In this document: positions 7,289 to 15,193 of the stretch, piece by piece | Position numbering within the stretch: the first letter of the stretch is position 1 | Layout of the letters: every line of letters begins with the position of its first letter | Source of the DNA: Thalassobellus sediminis | GTDB taxonomy: Bacteria > Bacteroidota > Bacteroidia > Flavobacteriales > Flavobacteriaceae | Direction of reading: 5' to 3' | Length of the DNA stretch: 64,000 nt | Assembly: GCF_044386045.1 (NCBI RefSeq) | Contig: NZ_JBISCD010000038.1 | Span: 124,001-188,000 of the forward strand | The notes under the pieces: model-generated | Database searches by the model: none | What the model was told of the DNA's origin: nothing | Seen by the model: only the letters and a program-made list of their open reading frames with translations | Position numbers and translations under genes: made by a program

Positions 7289-8701
7289 ATGAAAATAGAA
7301 CAAATTTATACAGGCTGTTTAGCTCAAGGAGCGTATTACATAGAATCTAATGGCGAGGTTGCTATTATAGATCCATTACGTGAAACGCAACAATATGTAG
7401 ATAAAGCGAATAAAGAACAGGCTAAAATAAAATACATTTTTGAAACGCATTTTCATGCCGATTTTGTTTCAGGCCATATAGATTTAGCAAAAAAAACAGG
7501 AGCAACTATTGTTTTTGGCCCTCGAGCCGAAACAGATTACGACGCCTATATTGCAAAAGATAATGAGGCATTTAAAATTGGTAATATTTCCATTAAAGTT
7601 CTACACACACCTGGACACACTTTAGAATCTTCTACCTTTTTACTTATTGATGAAAACGATAATAATCACGCCATTTTTTCTGGAGACACACTTTTTTTAG
7701 GTGATGTTGGCAGACCAGATTTAGCAATTAAATCTGATCTTACTAAAGAAGATTTGGCAGGTATGTTATTTGATTCTTTACGGAATAAAATAATGCCTTT
7801 ATCAGATGATATTATTGTTTATCCAGCTCATGGTGCTGGTTCTGCTTGTGGTAAAAATTTAAGCAAAGAAACGGTTGGTGTTTTAGGAGAACAGAAAAAG
7901 ACAAACTATGCCTTACGTGCTGATATGACACGTGATGAATTTATAGAAGAAGTATTGAGTGGTATGCCTCCACCACCGCAATATTTTGCTAAAAACGCGA
8001 TGATGAACAAATCTGGCTATGATGCTTTTGAAACTGTTTTAAAAAAAGGAGATAACCCATTATTTCCTAAAGAATTTGAAGCTATTGCGAATCAAGAAGA
8101 TGCTTTAGTTTTAGATGTTAGAAAAGAAGAAGATTTTATAAAAGGTCATATACCAAACTCTATTTTTATTGGCATTCATGGTGGTTTTGCACCATGGGTT
8201 GGAGCTTTAATTACCGATTTAAAACAACCTATCTTATTAGTAACTCCTGAAGGCAAAGAAAAAGAAACGGTTACTCGTTTGTCTCGTGTTGGGTATGATA
8301 ATACTCTAGGCTATTTAAAAGGCGGTATAGACGCTTGGAAAACAGCTAAAAAAGACATTGAAACCATTGAATCTATTTCGGCTGAAGAGTTTTCTAGTCG
8401 ATTTAAAAATGACGCAATTAATACGCTTGATGTTAGAAAAGATGGAGAATATAGATCTGAACATATAATTGGAGATCATGTGCAACACTTAGCATTAGAT
8501 AATATTAACGATAACATGCATACAATTGATAAAGACAAAACGTACTATTTACATTGTGCAGGTGGCTATCGTTCTGTTATTGCTGCTTCTATTTTAAAAG
8601 CAAGAGGCTTTAATAATTTAATTGATATAACTGGTGGATTTGTGGCTATTAAAAACACCAAGACACCAACATCTAATTATGTTTGTCCTACAACATTGTA
8701 A
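7289..8701 (+). CDS. CstB-like persulfide dioxygenase with pseudo-rhodanese and rhodanese domains
   Basis: This 470-residue protein has three domains. Residues 1-240 are a metallo-beta-lactamase fold with THFHADF (His54, His56, Asp58), TPGHT (His110) and SGDTLF (Asp133), fitting the His/Asp mononuclear-iron site of persulfide dioxygenases. Residues about 260-355 are rhodanese-like, but the active-site loop reads LLVTPEGKE with no cysteine. Residues about 370-460 are a full rhodanese with Cys423 in HCAGGYRS. This dioxygenase/pseudo-rhodanese/rhodanese order is that of S. aureus CstB, which turns low-molecular-weight persulfides into thiosulfate. That would provide substrate for, or recycle product from, the YeeE/TauE operon upstream. 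It has its own Crp-type promoter. Confidence 0.88.
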   Translation: MKIEQIYTGCLAQGAYYIESNGEVAIIDPLRETQQYVDKANKEQAKIKYIFETHFHADFVSGHIDLAKKTGATIVFGPRAETDYDAYIAKDNEAFKIGNISIKVLHTPGHTLESSTFLLIDENDNNHAIFSGDTLFLGDVGRPDLAIKSDLTKEDLAGMLFDSLRNKIMPLSDDIIVYPAHGAGSACGKNLSKETVGVLGEQKKTNYALRADMTRDEFIEEVLSGMPPPPQYFAKNAMMNKSGYDAFETVLKKGDNPLFPKEFEAIANQEDALVLDVRKEEDFIKGHIPNSIFIGIHGGFAPWVGALITDLKQPILLVTPEGKEKETVTRLSRVGYDNTLGYLKGGIDAWKTAKKDIETIESISAEEFSSRFKNDAINTLDVRKDGEYRSEHIIGDHVQHLALDNINDNMHTIDKDKTYYLHCAGGYRSVIAASILKARGFNNLIDITGGFVAIKNTKTPTSNYVCPTTL

Positions 8702-8736
8702 AAACTAAATTAAAAGATAAGCAGATAAAAAAAAAC

Positions 8737-8931
8737 ATGGGAACCACAGATAAAGCTATAAGAGTTCTTGTAGCTATTGGAATTTCACTTCTTTACTATT
8801 TTAATATTATTGAAGGCTCTTTAGGCTATATTTTAATGGCATTGGCAATTATATTTTTACTAACTAGTTTTATTAGTTTTTGTCCATTATACAAACCTTT
8901 TGGAATTAACACTTGTAAAATAAAAAAATAA
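8737..8931 (+). CDS. DUF2892 (YgaP-like) small membrane protein
   Basis: A 64-residue protein with two transmembrane helices. The fold is that of the membrane part of YgaP-type rhodaneses (DUF2892), including the family ending SFCPLYKPFGINTCK with two cysteines. I start it at the ATG at 8737. An in-frame ATG at 8683 lies inside the dioxygenase gene and would add a charged extension atypical of the family. It probably works with the preceding rhodanese, perhaps tethering sulfur transfer to the membrane (inference). Confidence 0.8.
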   Translation: MGTTDKAIRVLVAIGISLLYYFNIIEGSLGYILMALAIIFLLTSFISFCPLYKPFGINTCKIKK

Positions 8932-9015
8932 AACATCCTTTAAAAATGAATCATAAAGAAAAGTGATTATTGGATGTTACATGTGATAATGAAAAATAAA
9001 ATTATAAACACATGA
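8932..9015 (+). other. Hairpin and possible 13-codon leader ORF before the HMA gene
   Basis: AACATCC (8932-8938) pairs with GGATGTT (8972-8978), and inside it AATCA (8949-8953) pairs with TGATT (8964-8968). The outer right arm covers the ATG of a short ORF, 8974-9015, reading MLHVIMKNKIINT. Its TGA overlaps the HMA start codon as ATGA, an arrangement typical of translational coupling. A nearly identical ATG-containing segment precedes the DoxX gene at 14391-14420. No T-run follows, so it is not a simple terminator. Function unknown. Confidence 0.35.
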
Positions 9016-9281
9016 AAACGAGTTTTGAAATACAGAATTTAAAATGCAATGGATGTGCGAATACCATTCTAAACAAATTAACAACTATTGATGGTATTGA
9101 AAAAGTTTCGGTTGAAACAGAAATTAGTACAGTGACTTTCTTTTACCAAAATGAAACCAATATTTTAGAAGCTAAAAATTTATTAAATAAAATAGGCTAC
9201 CCTGTTGTTGGAGAAAAGAATGCACTAACTACAAAAGCAAAATATTTTGTGAGTTGTGCTGTTGGAAAAATGAGTAAATAA
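9012..9281 (+). CDS. Heavy-metal-associated (HMA) domain protein
   Basis: An 89-residue cytosolic protein with a single ferredoxin-like HMA domain. The metal-binding loop is LKCNGCANTI (CxxC), where typical copper chaperones have MxCxxC. It may bind Cu(I), Zn(II) or another soft metal. A third cysteine lies near the C terminus (VSCAVGK). It follows the sulfur module on the same strand and could protect persulfide chemistry from thiophilic metals, but this link rests on position only. Its ATG overlaps the TGA of the short upstream ORF. Confidence 0.8.
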   Translation: MKTSFEIQNLKCNGCANTILNKLTTIDGIEKVSVETEISTVTFFYQNETNILEAKNLLNKIGYPVVGEKNALTTKAKYFVSCAVGKMSK

Positions 9282-9293
9282 GTATTATTGTAC

Positions 9294-9569
9294 TTAAATA
9301 ATTTCTGCACTTAAACCTGCATCTAGCAGCATCGTGCAACGCGGTTCTAAATCGTCGTACACTCCTGTTTTAACGGTACATTTCCCTTTGTAATGCACAA
9401 GCATTGCACATTGCTCTGCTTGTTCTGATGTATGATCGCAAGCATAAATTAATGTATCTATAACATGATCGAATGTATTCACGTCATCATTATGTAAAAC
9501 AATTTCGTTTTGAGTTAAAACCTCTTCTTTTAGTAGAAATTCTTCTAATGTTTTTTCTCTTGTACTCAT
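9294..9569 (-). CDS. clpS: ATP-dependent Clp protease adaptor ClpS
   Basis: A 91-residue ClpS. The N-degron-binding residues are visible: LHNDDVNTFDHVI (Asn-Asp-Asp) and MLVHYKGKCTV (His). ClpS delivers proteins with destabilising N-terminal residues to ClpA or ClpC with ClpP. The first 20 or so residues are the flexible ClpS tail. It lies 33 nt downstream of prmA on the same strand; this prmA-clpS order is common in Flavobacteriia. Confidence 0.93.
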   Translation of the reverse strand: MSTREKTLEEFLLKEEVLTQNEIVLHNDDVNTFDHVIDTLIYACDHTSEQAEQCAMLVHYKGKCTVKTGVYDDLEPRCTMLLDAGLSAEII

Positions 9570-9602
9570 AAAAATTTTAATCTTTGGGGATTAATGATAC
9601 TA

Positions 9603-10439
9603 CTAATTTAAAAATTTTAGTGATACCCAATTGTTTCTTTCTAATTTTTCTTCAAATTTTAACATATGCTTTTCACATTCACTTTTAATGATTGGAATAT
9701 CATCGTTGTAAAATCCGCTTAAAAACAACATGCCATTTTCATTCAAACAAGACGCATAGGTTTTCATATCTTGCAGAAGAATATTACGATTTATATTGGC
9801 TATAATAACATCGTATTTTTTTCCTTCCAAAACACTAGCATCGCCTTCTATAACGGTAATATGCTTACTATTATTACGCTCAACATTTTCAATACTATTT
9901 AAATAACACCAATTATCGTAATCTACAGCATCAATTGGTTTAGCACCTTTTATTTCGGCTAAAATAGCCAAAACACCTGTACCGCAGCCCATATCTAAAA
10001 CCGATTTATCTTTTAAATCGTTCTTTAAAATATGCTGAATCATCATGTGTGTAGTTTCATGATGCCCTGTACCAAAACTCATTTTTGGTTCTATTACAAT
10101 ATCATATTGAGTATTAGGTTTTTCATGAAACGGTGCACGTACAGAACATACATCATCTACAACTATAGGGTTAAAATTCTTTTCCCATTCTTCATTCCAA
10201 TTGGTTTGCTCTATATCTTCAAACGTATAGGTGATTTCAAACTCATCTGAATTTAAAATTTGAATATCTTCTAAAATAGATGCGTTCCATTCTTCTTTTT
10301 GAATGTACGCCGTAACGCCATCTTCGGTTTCAACAAAACTTTCAAAACCTGCATACCCTAATTCTGCAATAAGAATTTCAACAGCAGGTTGCATTGGTTG
10401 TACTTTAAAATAATAACCTATATAGATTGTATTAGACAT
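9603..10439 (-). CDS. prmA: Ribosomal protein L11 methyltransferase
   Basis: A 278-residue SAM-dependent methyltransferase with the PrmA layout: an N-terminal substrate-binding domain (1-100) and a Rossmann domain with the SAM loop LDMGCGTGVLAI (about 144-155) and the post-strand-4 motif IIANINRNIL. The upstream motif FGTGHHETT is diagnostic of PrmA. It trimethylates ribosomal protein L11. It is separated from tpiA by a dispersed repeat. Confidence 0.93.
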   Translation of the reverse strand: MSNTIYIGYYFKVQPMQPAVEILIAELGYAGFESFVETEDGVTAYIQKEEWNASILEDIQILNSDEFEITYTFEDIEQTNWNEEWEKNFNPIVVDDVCSVRAPFHEKPNTQYDIVIEPKMSFGTGHHETTHMMIQHILKNDLKDKSVLDMGCGTGVLAILAEIKGAKPIDAVDYDNWCYLNSIENVERNNSKHITVIEGDASVLEGKKYDVIIANINRNILLQDMKTYASCLNENGMLFLSGFYNDDIPIIKSECEKHMLKFEEKLERNNWVSLKFLN

Positions 10440-10470
10440 AATTTTAGGAATTATATTAGCTGATTAGCCT

Positions 10471-10580
10471 CGCGTTAGCGATTGCAATGAAAAGCCCACA
10501 GCTATACCGATTTTTTATCGGGATAGTGAGGACTTGTAATGTAAAGCGCGACCCCGATTTTTATCGGGGTAACGCCCAAA
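10471..10580 (-). repeat. Dispersed two-hairpin repeat, copy A
   Basis: This copy runs from CGCGTTAGCGATTGCA to GGTAACGCCCAAAA. Between the conserved ends and the linker TAAAGCGCGACC lie two hairpins. One has the stem CCCCGAT/ATCGGGG; the other is centred on CCGATTTTTTATCGGG. It sits between prmA and tpiA. Related copies are at 20121-20225, 22528-22640, 25667-25758 and (partial) 57541-57610. Confidence 0.75.
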
Positions 10581-10603
10581 ATATTTTTAATAATTATTTA
10601 TAC

Positions 10604-11362
10604 TTAAAATGCAGTTACAATAGCTAAAAAGTCTTCTGCATTAAGCGCAGCACCACCAATTAAACCACCATCTACATCTGGCTTAGAGAAAATTTCTTTT
10701 GCATTTCCAGGCTTGCAACTTCCTCCGTAAAGAATAGATACGCTGTTTGCAACATCGTCGCCATATTTAGCCGCTAAAGTTTTTCTAATAAAAGCGTGCA
10801 TATCTTGCGCTTGCTCTGGACTAGCTGTTTCGCCTGTTCCAATTGCCCAAACTGGCTCGTATGCTAATACGATGTTTTTAAAAGCATCGGCTTCTAAATG
10901 AAATAAGGCGTTGCTTATTTGACTTTCTACAACGGCTTCTTGATTGTCTGACTTTCTATCGGCTAATACTTCACCAAAACAGAAAATAACATCCATATTA
11001 TTTTCTAGAGCAGCATCTACTTTTTTAGCTAATAAAGCATCGTCTTCTCCAAAATACTCACGACGTTCACTATGTCCTAAAATAACTGTTTTAATATCGA
11101 TAGACTGTAACATTTTTGGAGATATTTCTCCTGTATATGCTCCACTTTCGGCAAAATGCATGTTTTGAGCAGCTACTTTTACTTTTGATTTTTTAGTTGC
11201 TTTAGCGACACGTTCTAAATTAACAAACGTTGGAGCTATGATAACCTTAGTTCCTTTTACTTTGTTTTTCTTAACTAATTTCGCAACTTGTTTTGCCAGC
11301 TTTTTAGATGCTGATAAATCATTGTTCATTTTCCAGTTTCCGGCTACGATATTTTTTCTCAT
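10604..11362 (-). CDS. tpiA: Triosephosphate isomerase
   Basis: A 252-residue TIM-barrel enzyme interconverting dihydroxyacetone phosphate and glyceraldehyde-3-phosphate. All catalytic signatures are present: NWKMN (Lys), ILGHSERRE (His electrophile), YEPVWAIGTG (Glu base and the start of loop 6) and ILYGGSCKPGN (phosphate loop). Length is standard. It is a single-copy glycolytic gene here, upstream of prmA and downstream of a TlpA-like gene on the same strand. Confidence 0.96.
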   Translation of the reverse strand: MRKNIVAGNWKMNNDLSASKKLAKQVAKLVKKNKVKGTKVIIAPTFVNLERVAKATKKSKVKVAAQNMHFAESGAYTGEISPKMLQSIDIKTVILGHSERREYFGEDDALLAKKVDAALENNMDVIFCFGEVLADRKSDNQEAVVESQISNALFHLEADAFKNIVLAYEPVWAIGTGETASPEQAQDMHAFIRKTLAAKYGDDVANSVSILYGGSCKPGNAKEIFSKPDVDGGLIGGAALNAEDFLAIVTAF

Positions 11363-11441
11363 AATGTTGTGTTAACCTCTAAAAAAGAGAGGGATATATT
11401 TATTTGAAATTTATTATTCTTGTATTTACTAGCAAAAATAG

Positions 11442-11939
11442 TTAATTTTTTAATGCTTCTATCAACTTATTGTCATCAGCTTCAATAACTTTAAATACAA
11501 CGATTTCGCCAGCTTTATTTATGACCATGTATCTAGGAATCCAATCTAATTGTACAAAATTGCCAAAAACACCTTTCCAACCAGATTGCATAAAATAATG
11601 CTCGCCTTTTACCTTATATTTTTTAATGCCTTTTTTCCAAGCCTTATCTGTTTTATCTAAAGATAAAAACAGGTAAACAGCATCTTTAAATTCGCCTTGT
11701 ACTTTTTTTACTTTTGGCATACCACCAACACAGTCTTTACACCATGAGGCCCAAATATCTATAACAACAGTTTTTCCTTTATAGGTTTCTAAAATATCTT
11801 TAAAAGCAATAGTGTCTCCTTTTAATGTTACGAATGTATCGTTTAAAGCTTCTGCTGAAAAATTAGTTGGCACAACATCTTGTGCTTTGCAATTTAAGAC
11901 GATTAATAATAGGACTAATAAGGATGATACTTTTTTCAT
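11442..11939 (-). CDS. TlpA-like periplasmic thiol-disulfide oxidoreductase
   Basis: A 165-residue protein with an N-terminal signal peptide ending near NCKAQ; the Cys suggests a possible lipid anchor. A thioredoxin fold follows with the redox motif WASWCKDCVGGMP (CxxC). Secreted TlpA/ResA-like proteins reduce or oxidise envelope cysteines. It sits between the permease and tpiA on the same strand, a neighbourhood I recognise as conserved in flavobacteria. The specific substrate cannot be told. Confidence 0.85.
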   Translation of the reverse strand: MKKVSSLLVLLLIVLNCKAQDVVPTNFSAEALNDTFVTLKGDTIAFKDILETYKGKTVVIDIWASWCKDCVGGMPKVKKVQGEFKDAVYLFLSLDKTDKAWKKGIKKYKVKGEHYFMQSGWKGVFGNFVQLDWIPRYMVINKAGEIVVFKVIEADDNKLIEALKN

Positions 11940-11960
11940 TATTTTATTTTTTTTGATGAG

Positions 11961-11980
11961 ATTTCCGCCTATGCGGAAAT
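11961..11980. repeat. Short palindromic repeat (ATTTCCGC-CTAT-GCGGAAAT)
   Basis: An 8-bp-arm hairpin preceded by GAG, one of about ten copies of this repeat type in the window. It lies between the permease and the TlpA-like gene. Confidence 0.7.
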
Positions 11981-11987
11981 GTAAAAT

Positions 11988-13061
11988 TTATTCTAATTTA
12001 ACTTTTGGATCTAACCAAACATAAATTAAGTCAACAAAAATGTTTATAATTACAAACATGGTTGCAATTATTAAAACGGCTCCCATAATTACAGGTAAAT
12101 CTAATGTGTTTAAAGCGTTTACTATTTCTTTTCCCAGACCGTTCCATCCAAAAATATACTCTACAAAAACTGCTCCAGCTAACATGGATGCAAACCAACC
12201 CGAAATAGCTGTAACTACAGGATTTAAAGCATTTTTAACTGCGTGCCTTTTTATAATTTGAAATTCGCTTAAGCCTTTTGCTCGGGCGGTTCTTATATAA
12301 TCTTGATTGAAAACTTCTAATAACGAATTACGCATCAATTGAATGACGACTGCTAATGGACGAATACCTAAAACCACAGCTGGTAATAGTAAGTTTTTCC
12401 ATTTAATATGCATGGCTTCCCCAAAATCATCTAATTCATATAAGCTTCCTGTCATTTCTAGATTGGTATAATCATGCAAGATGTATCCAAAAAACCAAGC
12501 GAATAGAATGGCACTAAAAAATGATGGGATACTCATACCAAACGTGCTTAGAATCTGTATGACTTTATCGAGCCATTTATCCTTATAAAGTGCCGATATA
12601 ATCCCTAAAAACACACCTAAAAGTATGGCAATAAAAATAGCTGACACAGCTAAAACAAATGTATTAGGCAAGGTTTCTGCTAAAACCTGACTTACCTTTT
12701 TACCTTGTTTTGTAAACGATTCTCTTAAGTAAGGTAATTTTAAAACGGTTGTTGTGTTTCCTATAGAAAATAAGGTTAGAGTTTGATATTTATTTTCTCT
12801 TAAAAACGTATAATTACTAGCGTCTTTTGAATGAAATGAAATGGGAGACAAATCGTTTATATAATACAAATACTGCGTACTTATGGGTTTATCGAACCCG
12901 TATTTCTGTTTTACAAGTGCTAATTGTTCGCTGTCTTCATTTTGCCCCAACATCATTTGAGCAGGATCTCCGGGAAGCACATTAAATAGTAAAAATATAA
13001 CCGTTACCACTCCAAATAATGTGAGTAGTCCGTAAGTGATTTTATTTAGTAGGTAATTTAT
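11988..13061 (-). CDS. ABC transporter permease, OppB/DppB-type
   Basis: This is the inner-membrane permease subunit of a peptide/nickel-type ABC importer. It has about six transmembrane helices and the permease loop near GWFASMLAGAVFVEYIFGW. The only standard start in frame is GTG at 13008-13010 (340 codons), but it would remove half of the first helix. The frame is open back to a stop at 13068-13070, and homologous N termini (INYLLNKITYGLLTLFGVV) are encoded from about 13061. I therefore place the start at ATA 13059-13061, which overlaps the TGA of the upstream DoxX gene; CTG at 13062-13064 is the other option. A large periplasmic insert (about 45-110) is unusual for OppB. No OppC, ATPase or binding protein is adjacent. 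Confidence 0.75.
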   Translation of the reverse strand: MNYLLNKITYGLLTLFGVVTVIFLLFNVLPGDPAQMMLGQNEDSEQLALVKQKYGFDKPISTQYLYYINDLSPISFHSKDASNYTFLRENKYQTLTLFSIGNTTTVLKLPYLRESFTKQGKKVSQVLAETLPNTFVLAVSAIFIAILLGVFLGIISALYKDKWLDKVIQILSTFGMSIPSFFSAILFAWFFGYILHDYTNLEMTGSLYELDDFGEAMHIKWKNLLLPAVVLGIRPLAVVIQLMRNSLLEVFNQDYIRTARAKGLSEFQIIKRHAVKNALNPVVTAISGWFASMLAGAVFVEYIFGWNGLGKEIVNALNTLDLPVIMGAVLIIATMFVIINIFVDLIYVWLDPKVKLE

Positions 13062-14380
13062 CAGTGGTTAGGTTTTAATGTCACTTCAACTATTCCTGTA
13101 AAAAATGTATTGTTTTGTGTATTTAATTCTTTTAATTGAATAGAATCTTTCACAACATTAATACTTTCAATTTTCAGTGTATCCAAAGCTTCAACAGCTT
13201 CCTTTGTTGAGGATTCTCCATTTATAAAGTAAACAACATTATTGTTATTTTCTTTTTTAGGTTCAGCTTTTCGTTCAACTTTAGGCAACTCCAAATCATC
13301 AATATCATTCCAGTGTACTTTCTGTTTAACGGTCCCTTTATCCAACTCTAAAATCCCAGGATTAGCACGAACAACTGTTTTTAACGCTTTTTCATCACAT
13401 AAATACCATTCAAAATCGATATTATAAGCTTCATTAATGCGTTGCTTAGCATCTTCTCCTGATGCTGTTAAACCTATAATTTTATAATTATTTTTAATAG
13501 CTTCTTCTTGTAATGCTTTCAATTTTAAACCACCTTCTCGTTCAATATGCTCTAAACTATAAGAAATGACAACTATAAGATTATCTTCAGATAAGAACTG
13601 TTCGGTTAAATCATCTCCTTCAGTACTTTCCATTGTAAAATCATAAATAGATGGTTGATAACCTTCATCTATTATTTTAAACTCATAACTAATAAATTCA
13701 CCTTTTACATCTGGGTAAGAACCATCCGTAGTAATTACTTTTTCTTCTCCATCTATATTAAACTTCCAATAAAATTCTTGTACTGGTTTTGCAGCATCTT
13801 CTGGAATACTCATGCCTTCGGTAATATTCTTTCCTATAGCATAAGCCCTAAAATCGAATGTTGGCAAATGCATTAATACGTGATAACCAAACCATAAACT
13901 AACAACAAAACCTAATAATGCTAATACGGTTGTTGGGAGTTTTCCAAATATGGGTTTGATATATTTCTTTCCAAAAAACAAGATGAGTATTAAAAACAAT
14001 AAAACAACATCTTTTGTAAAACTTTCCCAAGGTGTTAACTTTAAAAAATCTCCAAAACAACCACAATCTTTAACTTTATCGAAGTAAGCTGCATAAAAGG
14101 TTAAAAAGGTAAAAAACACAATCATTCCTAATAAACTCCAAACCGTAAATTTAGGTTTATAGCCAATAAGCAAAAAGATACCTAAAACCACTTCAAAAAC
14201 TACGACTAAAACCGAAATCATCAAAGCGTAAGGTTCTAAAGAAGGAATATTTAATACATCTTGACTAAAATATTCTTGTAGTTTATAGGAAAACCCAAGC
14301 GGATCATTCAGTTTTATAAACCCTGAGAATATAAATAATGTGCCTACTAATATTCTTGATATGTTTACTAATGCTTTCAT
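13061..14380 (-). CDS. BT_3928-like DoxX-family membrane protein with C-terminal thioredoxin-like region
   Basis: A 439-residue protein. Residues 1-170 form about four transmembrane helices of the DoxX/MauE kind (SRILVGTLFIFSGFIKLNDP). The rest (about 230-370) resembles a thioredoxin fold (DNLIVVISYSLEHIEREGG...) without a CxxC. Cysteines in KDCGCFGDF lie in a loop between helices and recall MauE-type disulfide handling. Flavobacterial homologues sit next to DUF1599, as here. Function unknown; a link to envelope thiol chemistry with the nearby TlpA-like protein is inference. The stop codon overlaps the presumed start of the permease gene. Confidence 0.75.
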   Translation of the reverse strand: MKALVNISRILVGTLFIFSGFIKLNDPLGFSYKLQEYFSQDVLNIPSLEPYALMISVLVVVFEVVLGIFLLIGYKPKFTVWSLLGMIVFFTFLTFYAAYFDKVKDCGCFGDFLKLTPWESFTKDVVLLFLILILFFGKKYIKPIFGKLPTTVLALLGFVVSLWFGYHVLMHLPTFDFRAYAIGKNITEGMSIPEDAAKPVQEFYWKFNIDGEEKVITTDGSYPDVKGEFISYEFKIIDEGYQPSIYDFTMESTEGDDLTEQFLSEDNLIVVISYSLEHIEREGGLKLKALQEEAIKNNYKIIGLTASGEDAKQRINEAYNIDFEWYLCDEKALKTVVRANPGILELDKGTVKQKVHWNDIDDLELPKVERKAEPKKENNNNVVYFINGESSTKEAVEALDTLKIESINVVKDSIQLKELNTQNNTFFTGIVEVTLKPNH

Positions 14381-14390
14381 TTGGTTATAA

Positions 14391-14420
14391 TTATTCTTTT
14401 TTATCGGTCACATGTAACAT
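14391..14420 (-). other. Conserved leader segment before the DoxX gene
   Basis: On the minus strand this reads as a 9-codon ORF, MLHVTDKKE, ending 10 nt before the DoxX gene start. Its first 13 bases, ATGTTACATGTGA, are identical to 8974-8986 before the HMA gene, and the A-rich and TTATAA stretches that follow are also shared. The segment contains the dyad GTTACATGTGAC. It could be a protein-binding site, a promoter element or a leader peptide. Confidence 0.3.
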
Positions 14421-14481
14421 TCATTTAATCATTTACTTGGATATCGAAAAATGTAGTTATGAATGTTTCATAATTTTTATT

Positions 14482-14501
14482 ATTCCTGCCTTCGCAGGAA
14501 T
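14482..14501. repeat. Short palindromic repeat (ATTCCTGC-CTTC-GCAGGAAT)
   Basis: A perfect 8-bp-arm hairpin with a 4-nt loop, between the DoxX gene and the DUF1599 gene. Same family as 33690-33709, 37839-37858 and 41215-41234. Confidence 0.75.
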
Positions 14502-14506
14502 AACAA

Positions 14507-15046
14507 TTACATTTCGTTTAAATGAATAAGCGCAAAAATGGCATAATTAATCATGTCTTGATAATTCGCATCAATTCCTTCGCTTACTAATGTTTTTCCT
14601 TTATTATCTTCAATTTGCTTAACCCTTAGTAATTTTTGTAAAATTAAATCGGTTAAACTACTCACACGCATATCTCTCCATGCCTCACCATAATCATGGT
14701 TTTTATCTTCCATCAATTGTTTGGTAATAGCAACTTGCTTTTCATACAATTCCTTAGCTTCTTCTGTCGATAAATCTGGTTGTTCAACTATGCCTTTTTC
14801 TAACTGAATTAAAGCCATGATAGCATAATTTATAATACCAATAAACTCGCTAGCTTCTCCTTCATCTACCTTTCTAATATCGTTTTGTTGTAAACTTCTA
14901 ATACGTTGTGCTTTTATAAAAATCTGGTCGGTTAGCGATGGTAAACGTAGTATTCTCCATGCACTACCGTAATCACTCATTTTTTTAACAAATAAATTTT
15001 TACAGGTATCTATAACGGCATCGTATTGTTTTGAAGTATCTTGCAT
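14507..15046 (-). CDS. DUF1599 (nucleotide-modification-associated) protein
   Basis: A 179-residue soluble protein made of two tandem copies of one unit. Residues about 5-85 contain KKMSDYGSAWRILRLPSLTD and residues about 95-175 contain EDKNHDYGEAWRDMRVSSLTD. Both are followed by I-x2-K-x2-R. This duplicated K-x3-DYG-x-AWR pattern is the DUF1599 family. It is widely conserved in Bacteroidota between folP and BT_3928-type genes, as here. No biochemical function is established that I know of. Confidence 0.85.
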   Translation of the reverse strand: MQDTSKQYDAVIDTCKNLFVKKMSDYGSAWRILRLPSLTDQIFIKAQRIRSLQQNDIRKVDEGEASEFIGIINYAIMALIQLEKGIVEQPDLSTEEAKELYEKQVAITKQLMEDKNHDYGEAWRDMRVSSLTDLILQKLLRVKQIEDNKGKTLVSEGIDANYQDMINYAIFALIHLNEM

Positions 15047-15193
15047 AAATAAATTGAATTTTGTGTAAATTTCGCTTAAATAGTTTAAAGTTCAAAAGTT
15101 TAAGGTTTAAAGTTTTTAAGACGACACTTGATGTTCCAAATTTAAAGTTTTAGGTTTGGAATTTGATATTTAAAATATTGAAATTTTTAGATT

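Noticed and set aside
15050..15170. GTTTAAAGTTT-like tandem sequence before folP
   Set aside because: Irregular AT-rich run without fixed unit or spacing; not a CRISPR or defined repeat.
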